A stretch of DNA of 64,000 nt from Geobacter sp. SVR (GTDB lineage: Bacteria > Desulfobacterota > Desulfuromonadia > Geobacterales > Pseudopelobacteraceae): the NCBI RefSeq assembly GCF_016865365.1, contig NZ_AP024469.1, positions 3,626,501-3,690,500 of the forward strand. Direction: 5' to 3'. Within the stretch, counting starts at the first letter, position 1, and each line of letters starts with the position of its first letter. The notes beneath the pieces are model-generated. The model searched no databases. It had not been told where the DNA came from and worked only from the letters and a program-made list of their open reading frames with translations. Positions 8,112-16,321 of the stretch are shown one piece after another. A program made the position numbers and the translations under genes.

Positions 8112-9386
8112 TCAGATCCTGCCGATCGCCTTTTTGCCAATGTCCCTTCGGTACTGCACGCCGGGCCACGTGATACAGGAAACCGCCTTGTAAGCCCTGT
8201 CAATGGCTGCCTGAACGTTTTCTCCCGAAGCGGTGACCCCCAGTACCCGCCCGCCGTTGGTGACGCAGCGCTGGTCCTTCATGGTCGTGCCGGCATGGAA
8301 GACATAGACGCCGTCCAGCACTGCAGCGGCCTCCAGTCCCTCGATGGCGTCACCGGAGCGGATCTCGCCCGGGTACCCCTCGGCAGCCATGACCACACAG
8401 ACCGTTGCCTGCTGATGCCATTCCAGCGAAAGCCCCGACAGGTCGCCGTTGGCAACCGCCAGGAGCACCGGCACGATGTCCGACTTCATGCGCATCAGCA
8501 GCGGCTGGCATTCGGGATCCCCAAAGCGGGCGTTGAACTCCAGCGTCTTGACCTGGCCGTCCCTGACCATCAGCCCCGCATACAGCACCCCCTGGTAAGG
8601 GCGCCCTTCGGCCGCCATGCCGTCCACGGTCCTGCGCAGCACTTCACGCATGGCGATTTCATGGACCTCGGCCGTAACGACCGGTGCGGGGGAATAGGCA
8701 CCCATGCCGCCAGTATTGGGGCCCTGATCACCGTCGTAGATGGCCTTGTGATCCTGCGCGCTTGCCAGCGGCAGAATGACCGTGCCGTCGGTAATGGCCA
8801 GAAAGGAGGCTTCCTCTCCGGTCAGAAATTCCTCTATGACCACTCGCGAACCAGCCGCACCAAAGGCATTGCCGCTGAGCATGTCGGTAACGGCCTCCAT
8901 GGCCTCTGCGCGGGTCTGGGCGATAATGACCCCCTTGCCTGCCGCCAGGCCGTCGGCCTTGACCACGATCGGCACACCGGTACGGTCGATGAATTCTTCG
9001 GCAGCGGCGATTTCCGTGAAAACGCCGTACGCGGCGGTCGGCACGCCGTATTTCTGCATCAGGTCCTTGGAAAAGGCCTTGCTGGCCTCGATGATGGCCG
9101 CATCCTTGCGCGGTCCGAAGATCTTCAGCCCGTGCTCCTTGAACAGATCGACGATTCCGAGAGAAAGCGGCTGCTCCGGTCCCACCACCGTCAGATCGAT
9201 GCCATTTTCCAGAGCAAATGCCAGCAGTTTTTCGAGCTGGTCCACCTTGATGGGGACATTCTCAGCCAGATCCGCAATGCCGGGGTTGCCCGGTGCGCAG
9301 TAAACTTTTTCAACCAGCGGTGACTGGGCGATCTTCCAGACCAGCGCATGCTCGCGGCCACCGCCGCCGATAACCAGGACCTTCAT
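8112..9386 (-). CDS. purD: Phosphoribosylamine-glycine ligase PurD
   Basis: The 424-residue ATP-grasp enzyme starts KVLVIGGGGREHALVWKI and contains VGPEQPLSLG, VVKADGLAAGKGV, the ATP-grasp FLTGEEASFLAITDG and FNARFGDPECQP. It joins glycine to phosphoribosylamine to give GAR. The ATG at 9386 follows a GGGGG stretch. An apparent 21-residue N-terminal extension (reading FCLCSSLCLCASV) is only the translation of the ACAGAG repeat at 9404-9440 and should not be annotated. Confidence 0.96.
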   Translation of the reverse strand: MKVLVIGGGGREHALVWKIAQSPLVEKVYCAPGNPGIADLAENVPIKVDQLEKLLAFALENGIDLTVVGPEQPLSLGIVDLFKEHGLKIFGPRKDAAIIEASKAFSKDLMQKYGVPTAAYGVFTEIAAAEEFIDRTGVPIVVKADGLAAGKGVIIAQTRAEAMEAVTDMLSGNAFGAAGSRVVIEEFLTGEEASFLAITDGTVILPLASAQDHKAIYDGDQGPNTGGMGAYSPAPVVTAEVHEIAMREVLRRTVDGMAAEGRPYQGVLYAGLMVRDGQVKTLEFNARFGDPECQPLLMRMKSDIVPVLLAVANGDLSGLSLEWHQQATVCVVMAAEGYPGEIRSGDAIEGLEAAAVLDGVYVFHAGTTMKDQRCVTNGGRVLGVTASGENVQAAIDRAYKAVSCITWPGVQYRRDIGKKAIGRI

Positions 9387-9403
9387 GTATACCCCCTGAA
9401 CTT

Positions 9404-9525
9404 CTGCCACAGAGGCACAGAGACACAGAGAACTGCAAAGACAAAACAAAGGAAGAACAAAACCCGGGGCTTAAACAGAGCTTTGCTCTCTTGTTTTTCC
9501 TTTGCGCCTCTGTATCTTTTGGCAG
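9404..9525. repeat. ACAGAG-type inverted-repeat element, copy 1
   Basis: The left arm CTGCCACAGAGGCACAGAG continues with ACACAGAGAACTGCAAAG; the right arm ending at 9525 is its reverse complement with changes (CTTTGCGCCTCTGTATC then TTTTGGCAG). The arms consist of a repeating ACAGAG unit and enclose about 45 bases with no gene. Similar copies lie at 13872-13996, 37321-37449 and 46988-47118. Confidence 0.8.
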
Positions 9526-9559
9526 ATTTTTTAAAAATTAACAGCCTGGTGAAATTTTC

Positions 9560-9759
9560 AGGTTGTTCAAAAATGGGTAGATCGTCGCACCCGCAGGAAG
9601 CCCCGCGGAGGCGTAGTACCCAAGGGCATAAACAGCGCTACGCCGCACAATTTCACTTGTGAAATTGGACCGCGGAGGCGCCCGAAGGGTGAGGCCGCAG
9701 GCCGAAGTCACAAGAGGGCTGACGAGGACGGCGGCGAGATGCCCGTTTTTCAACAACCT
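9560..9759. mobile_element. 200-bp MITE-like palindromic element
   Basis: Nearly identical inverted ends (AGGTTGTTCAAAAATGGG on the left, AGGTTGTTGAAAAACGGG read inward on the right) bound 200 bases with no true gene. The centre is a perfect palindrome CAATTTCACTTGTGAAATTG at 9650-9669, flanked by subsidiary stem-loops (GGCGTAG/CTACGCC) and by two direct copies of CCGCGGAGGCG. A 72-codon open frame covers it on the minus strand but follows the repeat, not codon logic. It has no transposase, so any movement would need a helper in trans. It lies between purH and purD, next to ACAGAG copy 1. Confidence 0.8.
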
Positions 9760-9761
9760 TC

Positions 9762-11315
9762 TTAGTGCCGGAAATGCCGCATGCCGGTGAAGACCATGGC
9801 TATACCGTGCTCATTGGCCGCCTTGATGACCTCTTCGTCGCGCACGCTGCCACCCGGCTGTATGATGGCGGTCACCCCCGCTTCGGCGGCGGCGTCCACC
9901 CCGTCCCGGAACGGGAAAAAGGCATCCGAAGCCAGCACCGTGCCGCGGGTCGGCAGCAGCGCTTTCTGAACGGCGATGCGGGAGGAATCGACCCGCGACA
10001 TCTGGCCGGCACCGATCCCCACGGTCTGGTCGCGGCTGGTGAAGACGATGGCATTGGACTTGACGTGCTTGCAGACCCTCCAGGCGAAATCCAGTGCCTC
10101 GTATTCCGAAGCGGTGGGAGTGCGTTCGGTAACAACCCGGCATTCGGCCGCCCGCACCATGCCCAGGTCGCGCCCCTGCACCAGCAATCCGCCAACCACC
10201 TTCTTCAGATCGTAGCCGCCGGGGCAGTACTCGCCCAGGAGGGGTACCTGCATGACGCGCACATTCTTCTTGGCCGTAAAGATATCCAGGGCTTCCTGGC
10301 TGTAGCCGGGGGCAATCACCGCCTCCAGGAAGGTGGAGGTCAGTTCTTTGGCCGTGTCGGCATCCACCTCGCGGTTGAATCCGACGATGCCGCCAAAGGC
10401 CGAGACCGGATCGCATTCCCGCGCCTTCAGATAGGCGCTGAGCGGCGACTCGGCCAGGGCGGCGCCGCAGGGATTGGTATGCTTGATGATAACCGCGGCC
10501 GAGGCTTCGAATTCCTTGACCGTCTCGATGGCGGCATCCAGGTCGATGATGTTGTTGAAGGAAAGTTCCTTGCCCTGCAGTTGGACGGCATTGGACACGC
10601 ACGGTTCGCTGATGTCCCGATCGACATAGAAAGCGGCGCTCTGCTGGGGGTTTTCGCCGTAGCGCAGGTCCTGGGCCTTTTTGACCTGAATGGTGAAGGT
10701 GGCCGGATAGCTCTCGACCGCCTCCCCAAGGCGTGCCCCCAGATAGTTCGAGATGGCCCCGTCATAGGCGGCCGTATGCTGGAAAACCTTCACTGCCAGG
10801 CCGAAATTGGTCTTGGACGACACCGCGCCCCCGGCTGCCTTCATCTCGTCCAGCACCAGGGCATAATCGGCGCAGTCCACCAGCACGGTCACATCCGGAT
10901 AGTTCTTGGCAGCCGACCTGAGCATGGTCGGCCCGCCGATATCAATGTTCTCGATGGCGTCCTCAAGCTCGCAGCCTTTGGCAACCGTGGCTTCGAAGGG
11001 ATAGAGGTTGACCACCACCATGTCGATGTTCTCGATGCCGTGTTCCTTCATCTTGGCCACATGCTCCGGATTGGAGCGCATTCCCAGCAGACCGCCGTGC
11101 ACCTTGGGGTGCAGGGTCTTGACGCGTCCATCCAGCATCTCCGGGAATCCGGTGAACTCGGAAACATCCTTGACGGTCAGCCCCGCCTCGCGCAGCAGCT
11201 TGGCCGTTCCGCCGGTGGAAAGGATCTCGACGCCGTAGCCGGCCAGTTCCTTCGAAAATTCGACAACGCCGGTCTTGTCGGAGACGCTGATGAGCGCCCT
11301 GGTTATTTTTGCCAT
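9762..11315 (-). CDS. purH: Bifunctional AICAR transformylase / IMP cyclohydrolase PurH
   Basis: The 517-residue enzyme has the N-terminal IMP cyclohydrolase (MGS-like) domain, with [19 protein letters not shown] and [14 protein letters not shown], and the C-terminal AICAR transformylase domain carrying the catalytic Lys-His in [13 protein letters not shown]. It catalyses the last two steps of IMP synthesis. Length is normal. The ATG has AAGGAG nine bases upstream. The stop is two bases from the end of the MITE-like element. Confidence 0.97.
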   Translation of the reverse strand: MAKITRALISVSDKTGVVEFSKELAGYGVEILSTGGTAKLLREAGLTVKDVSEFTGFPEMLDGRVKTLHPKVHGGLLGMRSNPEHVAKMKEHGIENIDMVVVNLYPFEATVAKGCELEDAIENIDIGGPTMLRSAAKNYPDVTVLVDCADYALVLDEMKAAGGAVSSKTNFGLAVKVFQHTAAYDGAISNYLGARLGEAVESYPATFTIQVKKAQDLRYGENPQQSAAFYVDRDISEPCVSNAVQLQGKELSFNNIIDLDAAIETVKEFEASAAVIIKHTNPCGAALAESPLSAYLKARECDPVSAFGGIVGFNREVDADTAKELTSTFLEAVIAPGYSQEALDIFTAKKNVRVMQVPLLGEYCPGGYDLKKVVGGLLVQGRDLGMVRAAECRVVTERTPTASEYEALDFAWRVCKHVKSNAIVFTSRDQTVGIGAGQMSRVDSSRIAVQKALLPTRGTVLASDAFFPFRDGVDAAAEAGVTAIIQPGGSVRDEEVIKAANEHGIAMVFTGMRHFRH

Positions 11316-11396
11316 TGGTGCCTGCTCCTTCTGGTGATGTAGTGGGGTATTGAAACGACAAAATCTGCCACGGAACCGTGGAGGAATTGTTTTCGA

Positions 11397-12677
11397 TTAC
11401 GGATGCGGGAAGTCGATATTCTCCATGAACTTCGTTTCAAACAGCGGCGTTCCGGAAAGAGGTACCACCCGGAAGCGTTCGGCTAGGCGTTCCACGACGG
11501 AAAAGCCATCCTTCTCCGTCAGGGCCCGTTCCACGCCGGCCAGCGCCCCCTCGGGGGCAAAGCGGGTAATATGTACCATGGCTGAATCGAAAATTCCAAC
11601 GCTTTTAAGCCATTCGGGGCGTAAAACCGTACCGAATGATCCGGTCAGAACCACTTCCTGCATGCTCTGACACTGTATACGCGCCCGTTCCGCAAGCACA
11701 TCCAGGCCGGCCCGGATGGCACTTTTGGCCAGCTGGATCTGGCGGATGTCCCCCTGGGTCAGCAACAGCAGGTGCCGGGCATCACGGTGAAGTACAAAGG
11801 CGTTCTCATCATTGTGCCGGACAATCCGGGCAGCCAGGTTGGAAGGGATCTCGCCGCCGTCCCGCAGGCGTCCGCTCGATTCGAGCAGCCCCTTCTCGAG
11901 CAGTTCCGAGACCACCTCAATGGCTGCGGACCCGCAGATGCCGATCGGCGGCACATTGCCGATCACCGTGCAATGAACCCGTTCACCTGCGATGGTTACG
12001 GAGTTGATCGCACCGGGCAAGGCGGCCATGCCGCACGAGAGGTTGCCCCCTTCGAAGGCGGGACCGGCAGCAGCCGCGGTGGCCCAGATGTCATCCCCAG
12101 CCACCAGGGCCATTTCGCCGTTGGTGCCCAGATCGAGAAACAGGGCCTGGGAACTGGGGACTGGTGATTGGGAAAAGCCGTTACCAGTCCCCAATCCCCG
12201 GTCCCCAGTCCCAAATAAAAACGCCACCGTATCCCCCCCCACAAAACCGCCCGGCATGGGAAACAGGTAGACCGCCGCGGCGGGGTCCCAGCCGAGGTCG
12301 GAACCGTTGAGCCGCACGCCCTGCGTGTAAAGGGGCCGGAACGGGGGAAAGGCCAGGGAGCGTACCGGCAGTCCCAACAGAATGTGCTGCATGGCGGGAT
12401 TGCCGGCGATTGCAATCTGCTCGACATCGCTGCGCACAAGCCCGGAGTCCCGCAGAAGCCCGTCCGACAACCTCCACAGCTCCGCCCGCGCCAGGCCCGA
12501 CATCTCCCGCAGGGCTTCCTCGGATCTGACGGCAGCATCCAGTCGCGACACGACATCGGCCCCGAACCGGCGCTGCGGATTCAGGGAGCCTGCCACGGCC
12601 AGCCGCCGGCCGCTGCGGAGATCAACCAGGGAAACGGCCAGAGTGGTGGTGCCCAGGTCGATGGCAAGTGCGTACAT
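11397..12677 (-). CDS. ASKHA-domain protein related to corrinoid-protein reductive activators (DUF4445/RACo C-terminal type)
   Basis: The 426-residue protein starts with the ASKHA phosphate-binding motif (ALAIDLGTTTLAVSLVDL) and contains NPQRRFGADVVSRL, AGNPAMQHILLGL, GGFVGGDTVAFLF, LDLGTNGEMAL and GICGSAAIEVVSEL. These are the marks of the C-terminal domain of RACo/RamA-type activators, which reduce inactive Co(II) corrinoid proteins with ATP. The N-terminal 2Fe-2S ferredoxin domain of that family is absent. Between FLFG and ALFLDLGTNGE an extra segment of about 22 residues (GTGDRGLGTGNGF and SQSPVPSSQ) is encoded by a heptamer palindrome at 12148-12213 and interrupts a normally short loop. 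The partner corrinoid protein is not in the window. The neighbour selD is co-directional, 102 bases upstream. Confidence 0.8.
   Translation of the reverse strand: MYALAIDLGTTTLAVSLVDLRSGRRLAVAGSLNPQRRFGADVVSRLDAAVRSEEALREMSGLARAELWRLSDGLLRDSGLVRSDVEQIAIAGNPAMQHILLGLPVRSLAFPPFRPLYTQGVRLNGSDLGWDPAAAVYLFPMPGGFVGGDTVAFLFGTGDRGLGTGNGFSQSPVPSSQALFLDLGTNGEMALVAGDDIWATAAAAGPAFEGGNLSCGMAALPGAINSVTIAGERVHCTVIGNVPPIGICGSAAIEVVSELLEKGLLESSGRLRDGGEIPSNLAARIVRHNDENAFVLHRDARHLLLLTQGDIRQIQLAKSAIRAGLDVLAERARIQCQSMQEVVLTGSFGTVLRPEWLKSVGIFDSAMVHITRFAPEGALAGVERALTEKDGFSVVERLAERFRVVPLSGTPLFETKFMENIDFPHP
12148..12213. repeat. Heptamer palindrome inserted in frame in the ASKHA gene
   Basis: Left arm units GGGAACT, GGGGACT and GGTGATT face right arm units AGTCCCC, AATCCCC, GGTCCCC and AGTCCCA across a spacer of 16 bases. 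The total is 66 bases, or 22 codons, so the reading frame is kept. Unit and arrangement are the same as at 2184-2625. Confidence 0.85.
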
Positions 12678-12717
12678 GAAGAATCAACCTTTTCGGGAAG
12701 TATGGAACGTGCCGTAC

Positions 12718-12745
12718 AGAATCCCTCCCCCGCTGGGGGAGGTCG
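12718..12745. repeat. Short G/C-rich palindrome between selD and the ASKHA gene
   Basis: CCTCCCCC and GGGGGAGG are separated by three bases. No T-run follows on either strand, so it is not a clear terminator. It resembles a half copy of the palindrome at 31056-31175. Confidence 0.4.
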
Positions 12746-12779
12746 GCGCTGCCGGTGTGCAGAGCTTGAAGCGGAGAAG

Positions 12780-13805
12780 TTACACTATCTCGATCACATG
12801 CTGCTGTGCCGGGAGCACCGTGCCGATCTCCCGGGCAAAGATTCCCCGTTCAGCCGCCTGCCGCATAAAGTGCCCCGCCTGCTCCGGCGCCAGTGCGATC
12901 AGCATGCCGCCGGAGGTCTGGGGATCGAACAGCGGCAGCAGCTCCTCCAGCCCGGATTCAACGTTGACCGACGGACCGTAGTGGTCGCGGTTGCGGTAAC
13001 AGCCGGCAGGCACCATACCGTCCATCATCAGTTCGGCAACGGAATGCATCAGTGGAACAGCGGCCAGCTCCAGCCGGAACGTCACCCCTGCCCCGCTGGC
13101 CATCTCCACGGCATGGCCGATCAGGCCGAAGCCGGTCACATCGGTGGCGGCACTGGCACGACACTCGCGCATCAGCTCCGTTGCCTGGCGGTTGAGAGTC
13201 GTCATCCAGCCTGCCGCTTCGGCAACAGCCGCCTCAGGTGCCAGCTCTGCCTTGATGGCAGTGGCGATGATCCCGGTGCCGAGCGGTTTGGTCAGTACCA
13301 GCACATCACCCGGCCGGGCGGTGGAGTTGCGGATAATCTCCTCAGGGTCGATCAGGCCGGTCACGGACAGGCCGTATTTCAGTTCGTCATCTTCAACCGT
13401 GTGTCCCCCCACCAGGCAGACACCGGCCTCCTGCAGCACGCTCTGCCCTCCGGCCAGTATCTCCCGCAGGACATCCCCCGGCAGCGAACAGGCGGGGAAA
13501 AAGACCAGGTTCATGGCGGTGACGGGCCGCCCCCCCATGGCATAGACATCGGATATGGCATTGGCCGCGGCAATCCGCCCAAAGGTGAAAGGATCGTCCA
13601 CCAGCGGGGTGATGATGTCGGCTGTCTCCACCAGGGCGCACGACGGCCCTATCCGGTAGACCCCGGCATCGTCCGATGTCTCCGGTCCCACCAGCAAATC
13701 TGCATCGCGGTATGCCCAAAGCCCGTCCAGGGCTTTCGCCAGGCCCGCCGGGCCCAGTTTCGCGGCTCAACCGGCGGCTTTTACCAGCTGCGTCAGTTTG
13801 ATCAT
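12780..13805 (-). CDS. selD: Selenophosphate synthetase SelD, selenoprotein with in-frame UGA
   Basis: The reading frame from the ATG at 13805 to 12780 is 341 residues, with one in-frame TGA at 13769-13767 (codon 13). The N-terminus reads [19 protein letters not shown], with the Sec exactly where SelD enzymes have their catalytic Sec or Cys before the conserved lysine. Downstream are [13 protein letters not shown], the [14 protein letters not shown] active-site region, [26 protein letters not shown] and [12 protein letters not shown]. The enzyme makes selenophosphate from selenide and ATP for Sec-tRNA synthesis. AGGAGAT precedes the ATG. Automatic callers that treat TGA as a stop would start at 13697 and lose the catalytic residue. 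Confidence 0.95.
13728..13769 (-). promoter_or_regulatory. UGA Sec codon and candidate bacterial SECIS hairpin of selD
   Basis: The G/C-rich stretch just after the UGA can fold (GGCCC/GGGCC on the minus strand at about 13744-13757) at the distance where bacterial SECIS elements bind SelB. The exact fold was not computed. Confidence 0.4.
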
Positions 13806-13871
13806 GCGGTCAATATCTCCTGTAACACTCATACCACCACTACAACTCGAATCAACAAAATCCCGAAAGCG

Positions 13872-13996
13872 TTCACCCACGGAGGGCATGGAGGGACACA
13901 GAGGAAACCCGAAGAACGAGGCGCTGGATGTACAAGCAAAGACCTTTTAAGGACCTTGTTTTCCTCCGTGTCCTCGTTGTCTTTTTTTATCTTGGC
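13872..13996. repeat. ACAGAG-type inverted-repeat element, copy 2
   Basis: The left arm (CACCCACGGAGGGCATGGAG, then GGACACAGAGGAAA) and the right arm (TTTTCCTCCGTGTCCTCGTT to GGCG) are inverted relatives of copy 1. It lies between alr and selD; the right arm touches the alr stop codon at 13998. Confidence 0.7.
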
Positions 13997-13997
13997 G

Positions 13998-15131
13998 CTA
14001 TTTCAGGTACACCCGCGGGACCCGCTTGCTGATCCCGCAGAAGATCTCGTAGGGGATCGTGCCGGCCGCCTGGGCCAGCTCTTCGGCAGGGATGCAGTTT
14101 CCAGCCGCATCGTTACCGATCAGTACCACTTCGTCCCCTACAGCAACATCCCTGATACCGGTCACATCCAGCATGATCCAGTCCATGCAGACCGTGCCGG
14201 CCACCCGTGCCCGCTCCCCCCTGACAAGCGCCTCTCCGCGGTTGGTCAGAGAACGGGGATACCCGTCGGCATAGCCGACCGGAACGCTTGCGATCAGGCA
14301 TCTGTCGCCGGCAGTGAAGCGCCGGGCATAACTGATGGTAGTGCCCGGTTCGACCCATTTCAGCATCGCGATGCGGCTCTTCAGGCGCATGACCGGACGC
14401 AGATCCAGCTTGCCCTTGAAATCGGGCGAAGGGACAGCTCCATACAGGGCAATGCCCGGCCGCACCAGGTTGCAGTCCGGGATATCTCTGAGCAGTGCCG
14501 CAGCACTGTTGGCGATATGGACATAGCGGGGGGCGAAGCCGGCCTTGCGGGTCTCGGCCAGCGCCCAGGCAAAGCGCTCAGCCTGAAGCCTGGTGTAGTA
14601 CTGACCCGATTCGTCGAGTTCATCGGCGCTGGCGAAGTGGGAGACAAGTCCCTCCATGGTGATGCTGGACAACTTTTTCAGCTCCATCAGAAAGGCGGGC
14701 ACGTCGGCATGGGGAATGCCGAGACGTCCCATGCCGGTATCGACCTTGAGATGGATCCGGGCCTTGCGGAAAAGTTTGTGGGCAGCCTGATTGAGCGCCT
14801 GGGCCTGTTCAAGAGAGAAAATGGTGGTCGAAATGTTGTAGCCGACGCATTTGCGCTCCTGCCCCGGATAGATGCCCCCCAGAAGCAGGATCGGCCTGTC
14901 GATGCCCGCCTTCCTGAGCTGGATCCCTTCGGCCAGAAAGGCCACCCCAAAGGCATCCACGTCCAGGTTCTCGAGCTCGCGGCAGATGTCCATGAATCCG
15001 TGCCCATAGGCGTCGGCCTTGACCACCGCCAGGATCTCCGTCCGGGGCGGAATGGAGCTCCTGATGGTCCGAAAATTATGGTGAAGTGCGCTCAGATCGA
15101 TCTCGGCGAATGTGGGGCGGCTGTCGTACAA
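13998..15131 (-). CDS. alr: Alanine racemase
   Basis: The 377-residue protein has the fold-type III PLP barrel motif [12 protein letters not shown] with the PLP lysine at residue 38, DTGMGRLGI, and [11 protein letters not shown] with the catalytic tyrosine of the C-terminal domain. It interconverts L- and D-alanine for peptidoglycan. The start is TTG at 15131 with GAGGAG nine bases upstream. Length is normal for the family. Confidence 0.95.
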   Translation of the reverse strand: MYDSRPTFAEIDLSALHHNFRTIRSSIPPRTEILAVVKADAYGHGFMDICRELENLDVDAFGVAFLAEGIQLRKAGIDRPILLLGGIYPGQERKCVGYNISTTIFSLEQAQALNQAAHKLFRKARIHLKVDTGMGRLGIPHADVPAFLMELKKLSSITMEGLVSHFASADELDESGQYYTRLQAERFAWALAETRKAGFAPRYVHIANSAAALLRDIPDCNLVRPGIALYGAVPSPDFKGKLDLRPVMRLKSRIAMLKWVEPGTTISYARRFTAGDRCLIASVPVGYADGYPRSLTNRGEALVRGERARVAGTVCMDWIMLDVTGIRDVAVGDEVVLIGNDAAGNCIPAEELAQAAGTIPYEIFCGISKRVPRVYLK

Positions 15132-15458
15132 ACTGTGGTGCTCCTCGTGGTATGCGGATGGCGGGCGTGCGGTCAGGTTCGATTAGTACCACAGTCCGGT
15201 TGCGGGTGTAAAGACGGTGCAATAAATGGAGCCGCCGGTCCCGGGAAGCGGGAAGTCCTGATAATTCGGGCAGATGGGGCTGAATATGCATGCACCGGAT
15301 AACCAGCTTGCATGACAAAAAAACAGCAAATCCTCAGCTTTTCTGTCAGCGTTTTCAGCCAATTCTCAGTTTTTCTGTCAGTGCTCTTTTTGCGTTGAAA
15401 TCGGGGGGACGAGTCCCTAAAATGCCGCACATTGAAGGCTGTCAACCGGAGATTCTTC
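15132..15458. promoter_or_regulatory. Divergent intergenic region between alr and the LuxR gene, with paired direct repeats
   Basis: These 327 bases hold no gene. Two near-identical 21-base direct repeats lie at 15331-15351 and 15363-15383 (shared core CTCAG, then TTTTCTGTCAG), 32 bases apart from start to start, which is close to three turns of the helix. They lie about 75-130 bases before the LuxR start, a fitting place for a transcription-factor site. Nothing else stands out. Confidence 0.5.
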
Positions 15459-16199
15459 ATGAAAGCCTACACCGAGACAACGCAACGTTTGCTGCAGGCA
15501 AGCAGCAAAGAGGAAATTGTCGCAGTCATTAAGGACATATGCGATAGATTTGGTCTTGATAATTACCTGTATTACCGGCTGGTTTCCATCGACTCCTGCC
15601 AGCCCCCCCATTGTGCGGTCCTGAACGGGTATCCCCCTGATTGGGCCGAAAGGTACCTGCAACAGAACTATATTGCCATAGACCCGGTAGCGGCTTTTTG
15701 CTTCAACAATGCCGTTCCCCTGTTGTGGCACGACCTCCAACTCTCCGATCCGCAGCATGCCCAAGCCCGCAGATTCATGGCCGAAAGCCGTGAATTCGGA
15801 CTGAGCGTCGGGGCCACGATTCCTTTTCACGGCGCTTCCGGCGATCTGTCCGGATTAAGTTTCACCAGCACGAGAAACCTCTCCCAGGCTCTACCCAGGA
15901 TAAAGCGGGCGATCCCTTTCCTGCAGGCGCTCGTTCCCTATATTCACGAGGCCGTGAACCGTGTCGAAGCCTTCTATCAGGTCGAGCCGCTGGTACTCGA
16001 ATTGAGCATCCGGGAGACGGAATGCCTGAAGTGGGCGGCCGAAGGGAAAACAGCGTGGGAAACCTCCATGATCCTCGGAATCTCCGAGCGGACGGTCATC
16101 TTCCATCTGCAAAATGCCGTGAAAAAACTCAAATGCGCCAATCGGACCCAGGCCGTGGCGCGTGCCATATCTCTCAAGCTGCTCCTCCCCGTATTCTGA
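15459..16199 (+). CDS. LuxR-family regulator with autoinducer-binding domain (LuxR solo)
   Basis: The 246-residue protein has an N-terminal autoinducer-binding-type domain (about residues 10-160). Key residues of acyl-homoserine-lactone receptors are recognisable: YYRLVSID, GYPPDWAERYLQQNYIAIDP with the W/Y/D signature, and SVGATIPFHGASGDLSGLSF. The C-terminal LuxR helix-turn-helix (about residues 178-240) has LSIRETECLKWAAEGKTAWE and TVIFHLQNAVKKLKCANRTQ. The ATG at 15459 has CGGAGA eight bases upstream; a TTG at 15432 lacks one. No luxI gene is near, so it is a solo that may sense a foreign or other signal. It lies 122 bases upstream of the giant surface-protein gene, which it probably controls (inference). 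Confidence 0.9.
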   Translation: MKAYTETTQRLLQASSKEEIVAVIKDICDRFGLDNYLYYRLVSIDSCQPPHCAVLNGYPPDWAERYLQQNYIAIDPVAAFCFNNAVPLLWHDLQLSDPQHAQARRFMAESREFGLSVGATIPFHGASGDLSGLSFTSTRNLSQALPRIKRAIPFLQALVPYIHEAVNRVEAFYQVEPLVLELSIRETECLKWAAEGKTAWETSMILGISERTVIFHLQNAVKKLKCANRTQAVARAISLKLLLPVF

Positions 16200-16321
16200 C
16201 TCCCCGGGGCGTCTCGTTACACGGCACTGCTCTCCTGCAATTTCTTACAGGTTGTTCGGTGCCGGCGAATTGCAGTAGTTGTTTGATTAGTAATTTACGA
16301 ACTAGTTAGAAGGAGCCACCC

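Noticed and set aside
9538-9756. Minus-strand 72-codon open frame over the MITE-like element
   Set aside because: Its sequence is dictated by the palindromic repeat; there is no ribosome site or codon signal. It is treated as part of the mobile element.
9765-11342. Plus-strand open frame of 525 codons
   Set aside because: It is the antisense shadow of purH, which is complete with catalytic motifs on the minus strand.
12384-15302. Plus-strand open frame of 972 codons
   Set aside because: It lies antisense to selD, alr and part of the ASKHA gene, has no family motifs and a composition typical of high-GC antisense frames; the minus-strand genes have full motifs and ribosome sites.
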